DNA from: CAZIIK01 sp964539235
Lineage (GTDB): Bacteria; Pseudomonadota; Gammaproteobacteria; Francisellales; CACEW01
DNA length: 40,359 nt
Reading direction: 5' to 3'
NCBI GenBank assembly: GCA_964539235.1
Contig: CAZIIK010000052.1
Coordinates: 1-40,359, forward strand
This document shows, piece by piece, positions 1-8,974 of this stretch (its first letter is position 1; each line of letters opens with the position of its first letter). Below the pieces are notes generated by a model. It was not told where the DNA came from and made no database searches. It saw nothing but the letters and a program-made list of their open reading frames with translations. Both the position numbers and the translations under genes were made by a program.

Positions 1-135
1 ATCACTCGGGTATACCTTTTCCATGGCTTGTGTGCTGCATATCACGTGACAAATCGGTATTATGACCCTGCACATCCCAAAAATCCGCATCTGTTTGAAT
101 GCATAACAAGAAAAATACCCATTTTCGGACAGACT

Positions 136-1320
136 CTAAGACTTTTTCACAACCGATTTCTTGGGTGGATAATTCTTTTTGACAGATTTGGATGATGTTA
201 ACTGCGTAATCTGCGTTTTAATCACCTTAACTGCATCGCCATCATTCAACCGCTGCTGGCCCGCTGTCACGACTTCTGCACCGAATTTTAGGCCACTGGT
301 AATTTGTGACAGCCCAGCACGCACAATGCCAACTTTCACATAAATTTTATGCACATGGCCTTGTTGCAACACATACACATACTCACCATTGATATCCGTC
401 ATAATGGCAATTTCAGGCACCATCAATAATTGACGATCAGGATCTAAAATCTGTGCCACACTGACAAACATGCCAGGTGAGAGTAAAAAGTCAGAATTTG
501 GAATTTTGGCTTCTACTGTTAACGTCCCTGAGCTTTGGTTAACTGCAGGCGATGTAAAATTAACAATACCTTTGAAGGTCTTATCTTTATATGCACCCGA
601 GGTCACATCAACATTCTGGCCAATTTCAATTTCTGCCCGCACCACGGCTGGAACGGTATAGGTCACCTTCAACGGCACTTGTTGGACCAATTTCACGACA
701 CTCGTGCCCTGATTTAAGTAGGCACCCACGCTGTAAGTAAAACTGCCTAATGCACCGGCAAAAGGCGCGCGCAAGGTTTTTTGGTTAATCAATACTTGCT
801 GCTTTTGTAGTGCTGCTTCCGCACTCACCATATCGGCTTTGGCTTGTTCTAGTACTTGTGCTGAAATGCCGCCGTAAGATTTCAACTTCAACAATCGTTG
901 ATATTTTGACTGTTTAACGCTGTAGTCAGATTTGAGTGATTTCAGTGTCGCCAAATCAGCCTGATCATCTAATTGCGCAATCGCCTGACCTTTTTTCACA
1001 GTTTGACCATCACGCGCATCGATTTTGACCAAACGTCCACCTACGTTAAAACTCAAATCAACCGACCGAATAGCTTGCATATGGCCCACCGCTGTAATCG
1101 TTTGCGGGACCGTAATCTTTTTGGCTTTTGCCACAATGACATTCACAGGTTTTGTTGTGGTATGTGCTACCGATTTTTTAGTTGCGTGTGAAGGAATTGT
1201 TAATGCGAAACCAGCACCTATTACAATGGATAGGACCACCGCCGATGCCACACCTTTCAAAACATGTCTTGTCATTGGGAACATATCCTCTGTTGCACCA
1301 TCATTCTCATGTAAATCCAT
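136..1320 (-). CDS. RND-type efflux periplasmic adaptor (HlyD/AcrA-like)
   Basis: Membrane-fusion protein that normally links an inner-membrane RND pump to an outer-membrane channel. At 394 aa it fits the family. It has an N-terminal membrane anchor or signal (about residues 20-45, ending near SHA), a barrel-sandwich/lipoyl motif (GGRLVKIDARDGQTVKKGQ), a short coiled hairpin rich in Lys/Gln/Ala (about 115-180), the second lipoyl half (RAPFAGALGSF) and beta-barrel segments. The C-terminus is Lys/Ser rich. The first ATG overlaps the trhO stop as TAATG, which suggests translational coupling. A second in-frame ATG at 1275 has GAGGA about 10 bases upstream and may be the true start. No RND pump gene follows it in the 135 bases to the window edge, so its partner is unknown. 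Family call is firm; substrate is unknown. Confidence 0.85.
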   Translation of the reverse strand: MDLHENDGATEDMFPMTRHVLKGVASAVVLSIVIGAGFALTIPSHATKKSVAHTTTKPVNVIVAKAKKITVPQTITAVGHMQAIRSVDLSFNVGGRLVKIDARDGQTVKKGQAIAQLDDQADLATLKSLKSDYSVKQSKYQRLLKLKSYGGISAQVLEQAKADMVSAEAALQKQQVLINQKTLRAPFAGALGSFTYSVGAYLNQGTSVVKLVQQVPLKVTYTVPAVVRAEIEIGQNVDVTSGAYKDKTFKGIVNFTSPAVNQSSGTLTVEAKIPNSDFLLSPGMFVSVAQILDPDRQLLMVPEIAIMTDINGEYVYVLQQGHVHKIYVKVGIVRAGLSQITSGLKFGAEVVTAGQQRLNDGDAVKVIKTQITQLTSSKSVKKNYPPKKSVVKKS

Positions 1321-2051
1321 TAATGACCTGATTGAATCATAGCTTGCAAACGCTCATCCACCGCCTCACGTTGGTCAAACACATAGCAACCACCCTGGTA
1401 ATGTGCAGCACCACATTCTTCTAAGTAACGCAAAATACCGCCATCCAATTGATAAACTTCTTTAAATCCGGCACGCAATGCCAGTGGCAGCCCTTTTTCG
1501 CAGCGAATGCCACCGGTGCAGAACATTACCATCGGTTTAGCTTTTGTCGCCTCATCGCAGTCATCAAGTGCGGCGTAGATTTCTTTAAAATTTCTCAGAT
1601 TAAAGTTTTCAGCACGTTCAAACGTTCCCTGTTCGATCTCATAATCATTACGCGTATCTAGCAACGTAAACTCTCGCCCTTCATCCAACCATTGCTTCAA
1701 CGTTTGTGCAGACAGATGCGTACCCGTTCCTTCCACAGCTTCGACTGCAATAGCCGTTGGGACAATATGGCCCTTACGTTTAACCACAAAACGTTCAAAT
1801 GGCATTTCAGTTGATGAACTGCGTTTAAATACCATGTCACTTAAACGCGTGTCATTGCGCAGAAAATTTTCCAGAACAGCAATGGCATCTTCGGTACCTG
1901 CTACTCCAATATTGATGCCTTCTGGGCTCACAATAATAGTGCCCTTCAGTGCTAAGCCGCCGCACACATACCGAAATGCTTGGCGCAAGGCATGCGTGTC
2001 GTAAATGCACACAAACTTGTATGTAGAGATGTTAATGATATTTGTCGCCAT
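1320..2051 (-). CDS. trhO: tRNA uridine-34 5-hydroxylase, rhodanese-like (TrhO/YceA)
   Basis: TrhO forms 5-hydroxyuridine at the tRNA wobble position. The 243-aa protein has the family N-terminal domain (GTIIVSPEGINIGVAGT, residues 37-53) and a rhodanese domain from about residue 110. That domain carries LDTRNDYEIEQGTF and the active-site loop CTGGIRCEK at 178-186, with Cys178 as the expected catalytic residue. It is shorter than the roughly 350-aa E. coli enzyme and ends soon after the rhodanese domain, like other short members. It is first in a two-gene unit and overlaps the adaptor start by one base. A good -10 box lies upstream at 2086-2091. The functional link to the adaptor gene is not obvious. 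Confidence 0.88.
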   Translation of the reverse strand: MATNIINISTYKFVCIYDTHALRQAFRYVCGGLALKGTIIVSPEGINIGVAGTEDAIAVLENFLRNDTRLSDMVFKRSSSTEMPFERFVVKRKGHIVPTAIAVEAVEGTGTHLSAQTLKQWLDEGREFTLLDTRNDYEIEQGTFERAENFNLRNFKEIYAALDDCDEATKAKPMVMFCTGGIRCEKGLPLALRAGFKEVYQLDGGILRYLEECGAAHYQGGCYVFDQREAVDERLQAMIQSGH

Positions 2052-2085
2052 GTGTTCAAGCTTTAACCAAATTCAACTGGCGCGC

Positions 2086-2091
2086 ATTATA
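2086..2091 (-). promoter_or_regulatory. Candidate -10 box for trhO-adaptor unit
   Basis: On the minus strand this reads TATAAT, a perfect -10 hexamer, about 35 bases before the trhO start. The -35 region at 17-18 bp spacing (TATCTA or TTATCT) is weak. It sits in the 101-base gap that separates trhO from the amino-sugar operon, so it likely gives trhO its own transcript. Confidence 0.5.
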
Positions 2092-2152
2092 CCGTCTTTT
2101 CTCTGAATTAGATAATCCCTAGGTTGATAGGATCAAACCACCCTGCATCAGA

Positions 2153-3211
2153 TCAAATTGACTGGCGCTTCAGGCAGTCAAACAAATCGGCAAACGCTTC
2201 ACGTTTAACTGGATTATTACCGGCGATAATGCCTTTAATCACAGCCAGGCCATCTCGTTCAATTTCACGCCATAAGGCTTGATTTTCTGGTACGGGGTAA
2301 ATGCCTTCACCAGCGACTTCAATAATACCAACACCTTCGGATTTGATCTTGGTCAATGCCGGCGGTGTCAGATATTGTGGGTTACGAAAAACAATATGGG
2401 CTTCGTAACCTGTTGCCACACGACGCACAATCAAATTGCAGGTATTACGGCTAGGTTCTAGCTGTTTCCAGGCAGCAATCATGGCACCAACACGGCGCAC
2501 AAATACGCCAGCATCTGCCGCCAACAGTCGACAGGTAGCAATGGGGTAATGCAAGAGACTCCATGTGCATTCGTCTTCTATCATCGTATACTTTTCAATG
2601 GGCTGTGCTTCCATGATAGGCAAGTGTAATGCCTCAAAAACTTGATAATGATGATGCACCAAGATAGACGCGCCAGCCCATTCCACGTCACTGTTAGAAC
2701 AGGCGGTGTAAGTGGGTGCCAACTGCAAAAAATCGACCAAATCTTGCACACTTTGTTGTGACATGATCATTGGTCGTGGTTGACGATCTACCAAGACAAA
2801 ATGTTTTGGGAATAAAGGAAATGGTGTCAGTTGGGCAAAAAATTCCCGTTGCGGTGCAAGTTCAAAACTGAACACCCGCAAATTCTCTTTGCCGGGGATA
2901 CCAATATTTTCGTAGCAAATCGGGCAATGCAGTTTAGGAATCTCACGCCCTTGTAACGGTGCAGGCGTATGGTTACTACGCGCGATATTAATCTGGGTTT
3001 TGAAACACACACCTGTTTCAGCATCAGGAAAATCATAACGCGGGTTATCCTGCAATTTCTCAGGGGTTAAATAGCCGACACCAAAAGCCCACTCATATAA
3101 TTTATCTAACGCAGTAGAAAAACCATGGCTTTCACGAATGGTTTGTAAATATGCCTGCATATCGGCTTGGTAAAATGCACAATCAAATGCTTGAAAACGC
3201 GCTGCTAGCAT
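2153..3211 (-). CDS. GalT/HIT-superfamily nucleotidyltransferase-like protein (DUF4922-like)
   Basis: Probable sugar-1-phosphate nucleotidyltransferase of the GalT/HIT fold, 352 aa. Visible features are a CPIC pair (Cys96, Cys99) resembling a GalT zinc site, a conserved FPLFPKHFVLVD strand (131-142) and a HHHYQ motif (His186-Gln190) that matches the GalT active-site HPHxQ/HIT pattern. The upstream neighbours are a NahK-like anomeric kinase and a GalE-like epimerase, so the inferred reaction is transfer of UMP to the sugar-1-phosphate made by the kinase. It is the last gene of the operon, 35 bases after the kinase gene. It is not a typical GalT: overall similarity by eye is limited to the motifs. 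It could instead be a nucleoside phosphorylase or hydrolase of the HIT superfamily. Domain name is from memory, so treat the exact family as tentative. Confidence 0.55.
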   Translation of the reverse strand: MLAARFQAFDCAFYQADMQAYLQTIRESHGFSTALDKLYEWAFGVGYLTPEKLQDNPRYDFPDAETGVCFKTQINIARSNHTPAPLQGREIPKLHCPICYENIGIPGKENLRVFSFELAPQREFFAQLTPFPLFPKHFVLVDRQPRPMIMSQQSVQDLVDFLQLAPTYTACSNSDVEWAGASILVHHHYQVFEALHLPIMEAQPIEKYTMIEDECTWSLLHYPIATCRLLAADAGVFVRRVGAMIAAWKQLEPSRNTCNLIVRRVATGYEAHIVFRNPQYLTPPALTKIKSEGVGIIEVAGEGIYPVPENQALWREIERDGLAVIKGIIAGNNPVKREAFADLFDCLKRQSI

Positions 3212-3246
3212 AGAAATCTTTTAGGGTATTTTTAGAATGCAGCAGC

Positions 3247-4356
3247 CTAGCCGACTTTACATAAACGCGCAAACACACGCTTAATATCGGCCTTTTGTGC
3301 TTGCATACTCCGTACTAACTGCAATTGTGCGCGGGCACGTTGCAGATTGTGTTGTGGAAAATGAATTTTGAAGTAGTGATCACCTTCTAAGTAATCCGTT
3401 AGAAAACGCACACCTATAATAAACGGCAACAGATCAACGGTTTCAGGCAAAGACATGCGCTCTACCGGGTTTAATTTAGGTAATACGGCTGACAAAAACC
3501 CTTCGCTATAGGCCTCAAACAAAGCGATATCCATCGACACTTTCGATAAATCTGCTTCGTCTTCCGCTGCCGTATTGGTCACGGTACGAATGCTGTCAGA
3601 AAAATCGTAATGCACATAGCCCGGCATCACTGTATCTAAGTCAATAACACACAATGCCTGATCATTTTTGTCCAACAACACATTATTAAACTTTGTGTCG
3701 TTATGCGTCACACGCTGTGGAATTTCACCCACTCGTCCCAGCTTTAATACCAGACTCATGTGTTCTATTTGGTCGATGATAAAACGTAGATCTTCACTGA
3801 CTTCTTTAACTCGGTCCATCGGATCCGATTCCACGACATCAAATAACGACACTAGACGTCGCTCAACATTATGAAAATGTGGAATGGTTTCGTGTAACGG
3901 CCCACCCGGTAAATCATCGAGAAAATTTTGAAAACGACCGAATGCTAAACCACCTTGATAGGCTTTCTCTGGACTGTCGACAATATCGTAAGAATAACTG
4001 TCTGGGATAAAAATATACGCACGCCAATACCCTAAATCTGGCGACATAAAAAACGGCTCACCCGTACGAGCGGGGATCACTGTCAACGTTTCGACATCGG
4101 GTCTCGATCCTGGAATTGCTTGCAGCTTCTGCCGCACATGACTGGTGACACGGACAATATTGTCCATTAACGCAGGTACATTACGAAAAATTTGGTCATT
4201 AATTTTCTGCAGAATATAATCAGGCGCGTCATCACCCTGCGTATGCACTAAATACGTATCGTTGATATGACCTGATCCATAAGGTGCTATCTTTGCAATG
4301 GGATGTGCAATCGCAAATTCTGCAAAAACCTGCCCAACCTGTGCGTAATTCTCCAA
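3247..4356 (-). CDS. NahK-like N-acetylhexosamine 1-kinase (APH-fold phosphotransferase)
   Basis: APH-fold kinase of 369 aa that by family resemblance phosphorylates the anomeric C1 hydroxyl of GlcNAc or GalNAc. The N-terminus has GSGHINDTYLV (27-37) and YILQKIN (47-53), both hallmarks of the NahK group. The catalytic loop is THNDTKFNN (217-225) with Asp220 and Asn225, followed by the metal-binding DLDT at 239-242. It lies 55 bases after the epimerase gene and 35 bases before the GalT-like gene. This kinase/uridylyltransferase/epimerase trio parallels the galacto-N-biose/lacto-N-biose pathway of bifidobacteria, but no phosphorylase gene is present here. A product GlcNAc-1-P would also be the substrate of the uridyltransferase half of GlmU, whose gene lies about 9 kb away. 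Kinase fold is firm; C1 specificity is inferred. Confidence 0.72.
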   Translation of the reverse strand: MENYAQVGQVFAEFAIAHPIAKIAPYGSGHINDTYLVHTQGDDAPDYILQKINDQIFRNVPALMDNIVRVTSHVRQKLQAIPGSRPDVETLTVIPARTGEPFFMSPDLGYWRAYIFIPDSYSYDIVDSPEKAYQGGLAFGRFQNFLDDLPGGPLHETIPHFHNVERRLVSLFDVVESDPMDRVKEVSEDLRFIIDQIEHMSLVLKLGRVGEIPQRVTHNDTKFNNVLLDKNDQALCVIDLDTVMPGYVHYDFSDSIRTVTNTAAEDEADLSKVSMDIALFEAYSEGFLSAVLPKLNPVERMSLPETVDLLPFIIGVRFLTDYLEGDHYFKIHFPQHNLQRARAQLQLVRSMQAQKADIKRVFARLCKVG

Positions 4357-4411
4357 AATAGGTCATCCGATACAAAATTTTGGCACATTATTGATGGGTT
4401 TGAATCAATCG

Positions 4412-5338
4412 TCAACGCGCGGAGGCAATTGTGTCACGCAAACCTGTCGCTAAATTTGAAGTCGCTTGGAACCCGAGCTGACTCACGATCTTTTGATTAT
4501 CAGCCATAGAATGCTTAACGTCGCCTGGACGCTCAGCAGCATATTCAATCACAGATTGGCTACCCGTGATCTCTACGATTTGTTTAGCCAGGTCATTAAT
4601 GGTAATTAGCTGACCCCATGCCACATTAAACAGGCCACCGACAGGGCGTTCGGCCGCTAAGTAATTAGCCTGAACGATGTCTTTAACGTAAATAAAATCA
4701 CGTGTCTGCTCACCATCGCCATAAATAGTAATCGGTGCATTATTCAACGCACGATGAATAAAAATCGGCACCGCCGCTGCGTATTGCGAATTTGGATCTT
4801 GCCGCGGCCCAAATACATTGAAATAACGCAACGCAGTAGCATTCAAGCCATGCTCACGACGATACAAATCAAAATAATACTCACCGTCTAACTTAGTCAC
4901 CGCATATGGCGATTGTGGCTCTGGAAACATATCTTCTGTTTTTGGAATCGTTGGGTTATCGCCATAAATTGCAGCGGATGAAGAAAACACCACATTTTTA
5001 ACGCCTTCCAAACGACAGGCTTCTAATACCTGCAAAGTGCCCGTCGTATTAACCTCTACATAGTCAATTGGCTTGGACATGGACCCCGGCACACTGATCA
5101 AAGCGGCTAAATGAAAAACCGTGTCGGCCCCCTGAAATGCCGCACGTAACGCTGGCATATCGAGAATATCCGCATGCGTAAATTCCAACTGATCCGATGC
5201 CATCAACGGCTTGAGGTTTTCCATATTACCGCTATGCAGATTATCGACGACCTGCACGCGATGGCCACGTGATAATCCCTCTTCGACAATATGGCTACCA
5301 ATAAACCCAGCACCACCTGTTACAACTACTTTTTGCAT
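4412..5338 (-). CDS. NAD-dependent sugar epimerase (UDP-glucose/UDP-GlcNAc 4-epimerase type)
   Basis: Extended short-chain dehydrogenase of 308 aa. It has the NAD-binding loop TGGAGFIG (7-14), an acidic residue after strand 2 (VDNLHSGN), the Ser-rich catalytic strand FSSSAAIYG (118-126) and the YxxxK pair YAVTK (Tyr145, Lys149). The later motifs RYFNVFGPRQDPNSQYAAAVP and DGEQTRDFIYVKDI (split across the central region) are standard for GalE/WbpP-like enzymes. In this operon the likely job is interconverting UDP-GlcNAc and UDP-GalNAc, or UDP-Glc and UDP-Gal, after the kinase and nucleotidyltransferase. It begins 12 bases after the MFS gene stops, with an AGAGGAA-like ribosome site. Another nucleotide-sugar epimerase activity cannot be excluded from sequence alone. 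Confidence 0.8.
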   Translation of the reverse strand: MQKVVVTGGAGFIGSHIVEEGLSRGHRVQVVDNLHSGNMENLKPLMASDQLEFTHADILDMPALRAAFQGADTVFHLAALISVPGSMSKPIDYVEVNTTGTLQVLEACRLEGVKNVVFSSSAAIYGDNPTIPKTEDMFPEPQSPYAVTKLDGEYYFDLYRREHGLNATALRYFNVFGPRQDPNSQYAAAVPIFIHRALNNAPITIYGDGEQTRDFIYVKDIVQANYLAAERPVGGLFNVAWGQLITINDLAKQIVEITGSQSVIEYAAERPGDVKHSMADNQKIVSQLGFQATSNLATGLRDTIASAR

Positions 5339-5350
5339 TGTTAATTCCTC

Positions 5351-6697
5351 TTAGCTGGCGAAACTCGCTTCAATATCTTCTAAAGATTTGCCTTTGGTTT
5401 TGGGCACTAAGCAAGCAGCGACTAGGAAATAGAAAATCGTAAAGCAACCACACAACCAGAATAACCCAGTATAGCCAATGTGATGCACCAGACCTAAAAA
5501 TACTGATGCGAGAATCGTTGATGTCATCGAGTTCAGGAATAGCGCGACCGCTAGGCCGGTGCCGCGAATCCGCGAAGGCAACAATTCAGACAAAATGGCC
5601 CATACCAAAGCACCCGGACCCACGGCATAAAAGAAGATAAAGGCCAAAATACCGCCTAATAACATATAACCTTTTAGCATACCGAGTGGTAACCACCAGT
5701 AGATAAAACCGCAATACGCTAAAGCTAAAACAATACCGCCAGTCCCAAACGAAACCAAATATTTACGCTCAATCTTATCCGATAGGGAAATCGCAATCAG
5801 TGTCATGACAAAATTTAATCCGGTAATTGCTGTGCTGCCTAACATGGCGATCACATTCGAATCTAAACCACCATTTTTAAGAATGACCGCACTGAATTGC
5901 AAAAATGAGTTAATCCCAGTTAACTGATTACAAATCGCCACGGCAAATACAATAAACAGTGGTAACAAGTAACGCTTCTGCATTAATTTCAGTTTGGGAA
6001 CTGCAAACCCTTTACGCCCACTTTCGAGCGCTGACTTCATTTGCTTCAGCTCATGTTGTGCTTCATCTTCCGAACGGGTCTTGCGTAATACCGCTAGTGC
6101 CTGTTCATAACGACCCTTCATCGCCAACCAACGTGGAGAGTCCGATAATAAAAAACAGCCGAAAAACATAATGACACCCGGCACCGCTGCTGATAGAAAC
6201 ATACCACGCCAATCGCCGCTACCGGTGAATGCTAAGCCCACCAGACTGGCTAACAAAATACCAAAGGCCAACAACAACTGAAATGCTGTGACACCACGAC
6301 CCCGTAAATGGGCTGGCATGGATTCAGTCAAATACAACGGCACCGCAATGGTAATCACACCAACACCGACACCTTGCACAATCCGACCGGCTAGCAACAC
6401 CGCATAACTATTGGCCAAAACAATAATAAAAACACTGATGATAAAGATCACACTGGAGACCAGAATCATGCGGCGCCGCCCCCACCAGTCTGACAAAGGT
6501 CCAGTGATTAAGGTTGCAAATGCACCCCCGCCCAAAACGGCAGCCACCAGAAAAGACATTTGATCATCGGTCATCGGGATATCATGGCGCACGAAAAGTA
6601 ACGCGCCTGAAATAATGCCTAAATCATAGCCATACAGGACACCGCCCATGGCGGCAAATAAGAAAGTCGCTAGAGATAACGCTTTGGTCCGGTTCAT
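5351..6697 (-). CDS. MFS sugar porter (XylE/GalP-like)
   Basis: Twelve-helix major facilitator of the sugar porter family, 448 aa, located in the inner membrane. Signatures are GVLYGYDLGIISG in helix 1, GRRRMI after helix 2 (the RXGRR loop), PLYLTESMPAHLRGRG after helix 4, DSPRWLAMKGR before the central loop, the QLTGIN motif in helix 7 and VPKTKGKSLEDIE at the C-terminus, a variant of PETKGxxLE. Placed between nagA and the epimerase gene, it is the obvious importer for the sugar handled by this operon, probably as a free sugar by H+ symport, because no PTS permease is seen. That makes a cytoplasmic kinase (NagK or the NahK-like enzyme) necessary. It starts 59 bases after the nagA stop, with GGAAG near the start codon. 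Confidence 0.85.
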   Translation of the reverse strand: MNRTKALSLATFLFAAMGGVLYGYDLGIISGALLFVRHDIPMTDDQMSFLVAAVLGGGAFATLITGPLSDWWGRRRMILVSSVIFIISVFIIVLANSYAVLLAGRIVQGVGVGVITIAVPLYLTESMPAHLRGRGVTAFQLLLAFGILLASLVGLAFTGSGDWRGMFLSAAVPGVIMFFGCFLLSDSPRWLAMKGRYEQALAVLRKTRSEDEAQHELKQMKSALESGRKGFAVPKLKLMQKRYLLPLFIVFAVAICNQLTGINSFLQFSAVILKNGGLDSNVIAMLGSTAITGLNFVMTLIAISLSDKIERKYLVSFGTGGIVLALAYCGFIYWWLPLGMLKGYMLLGGILAFIFFYAVGPGALVWAILSELLPSRIRGTGLAVALFLNSMTSTILASVFLGLVHHIGYTGLFWLCGCFTIFYFLVAACLVPKTKGKSLEDIEASFAS

Positions 6698-6756
6698 AAT
6701 TATCTTCCTTCCAAAATTCTACAAGAGCTTGCTTAATTCTATTAGCTGGCGGCATT

Positions 6757-7911
6757 CTAATCGGCAACGAATACTTCCACAATCTGATACTGTGCATCGA
6801 ACACAACTAAATCTGCACGTTTGCCAACAGCAATACTGCCACGCTCGGCATAAAGCCCTAATTGCTTGGCTGGATTAATACTGGCCATACGCACAACATC
6901 TGCACGTGTTACCCCAGGATATGTCAGCATGTGTTGGCAGGCTCGATTCAACGTCAACACACTGCCCGCCAACACACCATTTTCCAACCTCGCTTCATTG
7001 CCTTTAACAATGACTTTTTGCCCACCCAAATCAAATACACCGGTTCCCATGCATTTTGCGCGCATCGCATCCGTCACCAAGACGATGCGTTCAGCACCTG
7101 CAACTCTTAGTGTGAGATGGGTAATCTCTGAGCTTAAATGCACACCATCGGCGATTAATTCCAACAAGACGCGCTTATCCAATAACAAGGCTAACGCCGC
7201 ACCCGGCTCCCGATGGTGCAAACCCGACATGGCATTATATAAATGGGTCGCATGGCAAGCTCCATGCTCAATAGCCGCCTGTGCCGTGTCACTAATACAC
7301 GCGGTATGTCCAACTGAAACCACCACACCTTGCTGTGACAGCACTTGGATAAAGGGCAACGCACCTTGGGTTTCTGGCGCCACTGTCACTAAGCGGATGA
7401 TTTGGTCATGTGATGCCTGCCAAGCTTGAAATTGAGCCAAATCTGGTGGTACTACCCATTGTGCATCTTGGGCACCTGGTTTCTGCGCCGATAAAAAAGG
7501 TCCCTCCAAATGCACACCCAGGACTTGAGCTTGTGGTTGTGTGTGCGGCAATTTCTGCTGCGTACACACTGCCTGCAACGCGTGCTCAATTTCGGTTGAT
7601 GGCGCTGTCATCGTGGTAGCGAGAAACCCGGTAGTGCCTTCCTGCACTAGGGCATTTGCAATCGTATTCAAGGCATCAGGATCTGCATCCATCACGTCGG
7701 CACCTCGTGCGCCATGAATATGCAAATCAATCATGCCAGGCACGAGAAAGGTATCTGAAGGGTAGGATAAACGTTCACCAGAATACTGAACACTTTCAAC
7801 TTCGGGCACAATTGCAATAATCTTGCCGGCGGACACCACCACAGCATGATCAGTTAAACATTGATCTTCACCCGCATAAATGGTTGGACCTGTAATCACA
7901 TAATCACGCAC
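6757..7911 (-). CDS. nagA: N-acetylglucosamine-6-phosphate deacetylase
   Basis: NagA removes acetate from GlcNAc-6-P to give GlcN-6-P in the cytoplasm. The 384-aa protein is normal length for this amidohydrolase family. Visible are the DLHIHG motif (62-67), metal ligand Glu136 in VHLEGPFLS, His202 (SVGHT), His223 in HATHLYNAMSGLHHREPG, the substrate loop LIADGVHL (252-259) and catalytic Asp281 in VTDAM. The start codon is GTG, and its G overlaps the nagB stop as TAGTG, which implies translational coupling. It is third in the operon, between nagB-II and the MFS porter. All expected catalytic residues are present, so this gene looks functional although nagK upstream does not. Confidence 0.93.
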   Translation of the reverse strand: MRDYVITGPTIYAGEDQCLTDHAVVVSAGKIIAIVPEVESVQYSGERLSYPSDTFLVPGMIDLHIHGARGADVMDADPDALNTIANALVQEGTTGFLATTMTAPSTEIEHALQAVCTQQKLPHTQPQAQVLGVHLEGPFLSAQKPGAQDAQWVVPPDLAQFQAWQASHDQIIRLVTVAPETQGALPFIQVLSQQGVVVSVGHTACISDTAQAAIEHGACHATHLYNAMSGLHHREPGAALALLLDKRVLLELIADGVHLSSEITHLTLRVAGAERIVLVTDAMRAKCMGTGVFDLGGQKVIVKGNEARLENGVLAGSVLTLNRACQHMLTYPGVTRADVVRMASINPAKQLGLYAERGSIAVGKRADLVVFDAQYQIVEVFVAD

Positions 7912-8960
7912 TAACGTGTCTCCGTCACTTTTTTCAAATTTTGTGGTTGATCCGGGTTATAACCTCGCACACAGGCCAATTTCTCCGCCATCACATAGAA
8001 AGCTTGAATCGCCATGAGCGGATCTAAAATCGGATGCACACTGCTGGGCAATGGCAAGCAGTGGCGGGCAGCACAAGTGGAATCCGCAATTAAACCTTCT
8101 GGCACCGCTAATAATGTATTCGCACATAACTCAGTCATCCGGGCTGTTACCGCGAGACTATCCGTTAAAGACGCATCCTGTTGCAAAAAATGTAAAACGG
8201 GAAAATCCGGCTGCATTAGAGCAAATGGGCCATGCAATACCTCGGCACTGCTGAATGCTTCCGCATGCAATACCGCTGTTTCTTTGAATTTCAAAGCAGC
8301 TTCTTGGGCAATCGGAAAACCATAACCGCGACCAATGACCAACGCATTCACGGCATGTGCCAATTCATCCACTGCAATTGACCAATCCATTGTCAAGCTC
8401 TGCGCCAACACATCGGGTAATTGCGCCAATGCTTGCGCCAGTGCTTGATCATCACTGGCAATACTCATGAACTGCACCAATGCTGATAAGGCCGTGATAT
8501 AACTCTTAGTCGCTGCAACCGCGTGTTCAGGACCTGCATGCAATGGCACCACATATTCGGCAATTTCAGCCAAAGGTGAGGCTTCGACATTCACCAAAGC
8601 CACCGTCAATGCTCCAGCAGACTTGGCGGCAGCAAAAGTTTGGCATAAATCTGGGCTCTTACCCGACTGTGAAATACCAATAACCAATGCACCTTTCCAG
8701 TTTAATTGGCTGTGGTAAGTCGTGATCACCGAGGGCGCTTGCGATGCCGTTACCCAGCCTAATTGAGTTTCAATCAAATACTGTGCAAAGCTCGCTGCGT
8801 GATCGGAGCTGCCCCGCGCTACAGTGGCGCAGAAAGGCGGCGGCGCCTGCTTTAAACGCTGCGCAATCTCATGCCAAATGGCCATATTCTGCTTCAATTG
8901 CTGCGCGACTTTTTCCGGCGTCGAACATGCTTCTTGATACATTAAAGTCTGTGTCGTCAT
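7911..8960 (-). CDS. nagB: SIS-domain glucosamine-6-phosphate deaminase (NagB-II type)
   Basis: Double SIS-domain protein of 349 aa resembling the isomerase half of GlmS without the glutaminase domain. This is the NagB-II type known from Shewanella-like nag clusters, which converts GlcN-6-P to fructose-6-P and ammonia. Seen: ARGSSDHAASFAQY near residue 50, the first SIS motif IGISQSGKSPDL, VALVN, the VAATKSY segment (GlmS-type STKAF position), and the second SIS domain with RGYGFPIAQEAALKFKE and HAEAFSSAEVLHGP. I chose ATG 8960 because GGAG precedes it by 5 bases; an in-frame GTG lies at 8966. It begins 14 bases after the last stop of nagK and is coupled to nagA. It is not the classical hexameric NagB. 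Deaminase direction is inferred from context. Confidence 0.85.
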   Translation of the reverse strand: MTTQTLMYQEACSTPEKVAQQLKQNMAIWHEIAQRLKQAPPPFCATVARGSSDHAASFAQYLIETQLGWVTASQAPSVITTYHSQLNWKGALVIGISQSGKSPDLCQTFAAAKSAGALTVALVNVEASPLAEIAEYVVPLHAGPEHAVAATKSYITALSALVQFMSIASDDQALAQALAQLPDVLAQSLTMDWSIAVDELAHAVNALVIGRGYGFPIAQEAALKFKETAVLHAEAFSSAEVLHGPFALMQPDFPVLHFLQQDASLTDSLAVTARMTELCANTLLAVPEGLIADSTCAARHCLPLPSSVHPILDPLMAIQAFYVMAEKLACVRGYNPDQPQNLKKVTETR

Positions 8961-8974
8961 ATACACTCCAAATG

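Noticed and set aside
1..195. Plus-strand open frame running in from the left edge for about 64 codons
   Set aside because: No start codon is visible, no family was recognised, and its end overlaps the adaptor gene by about 60 bases. It could be a gene end, but the sequence here does not support that.
6866..7429. Long plus-strand open frame (187 codons) opposite nagA
   Set aside because: It lies wholly inside a gene with intact catalytic motifs on the other strand and reads as an antisense shadow.
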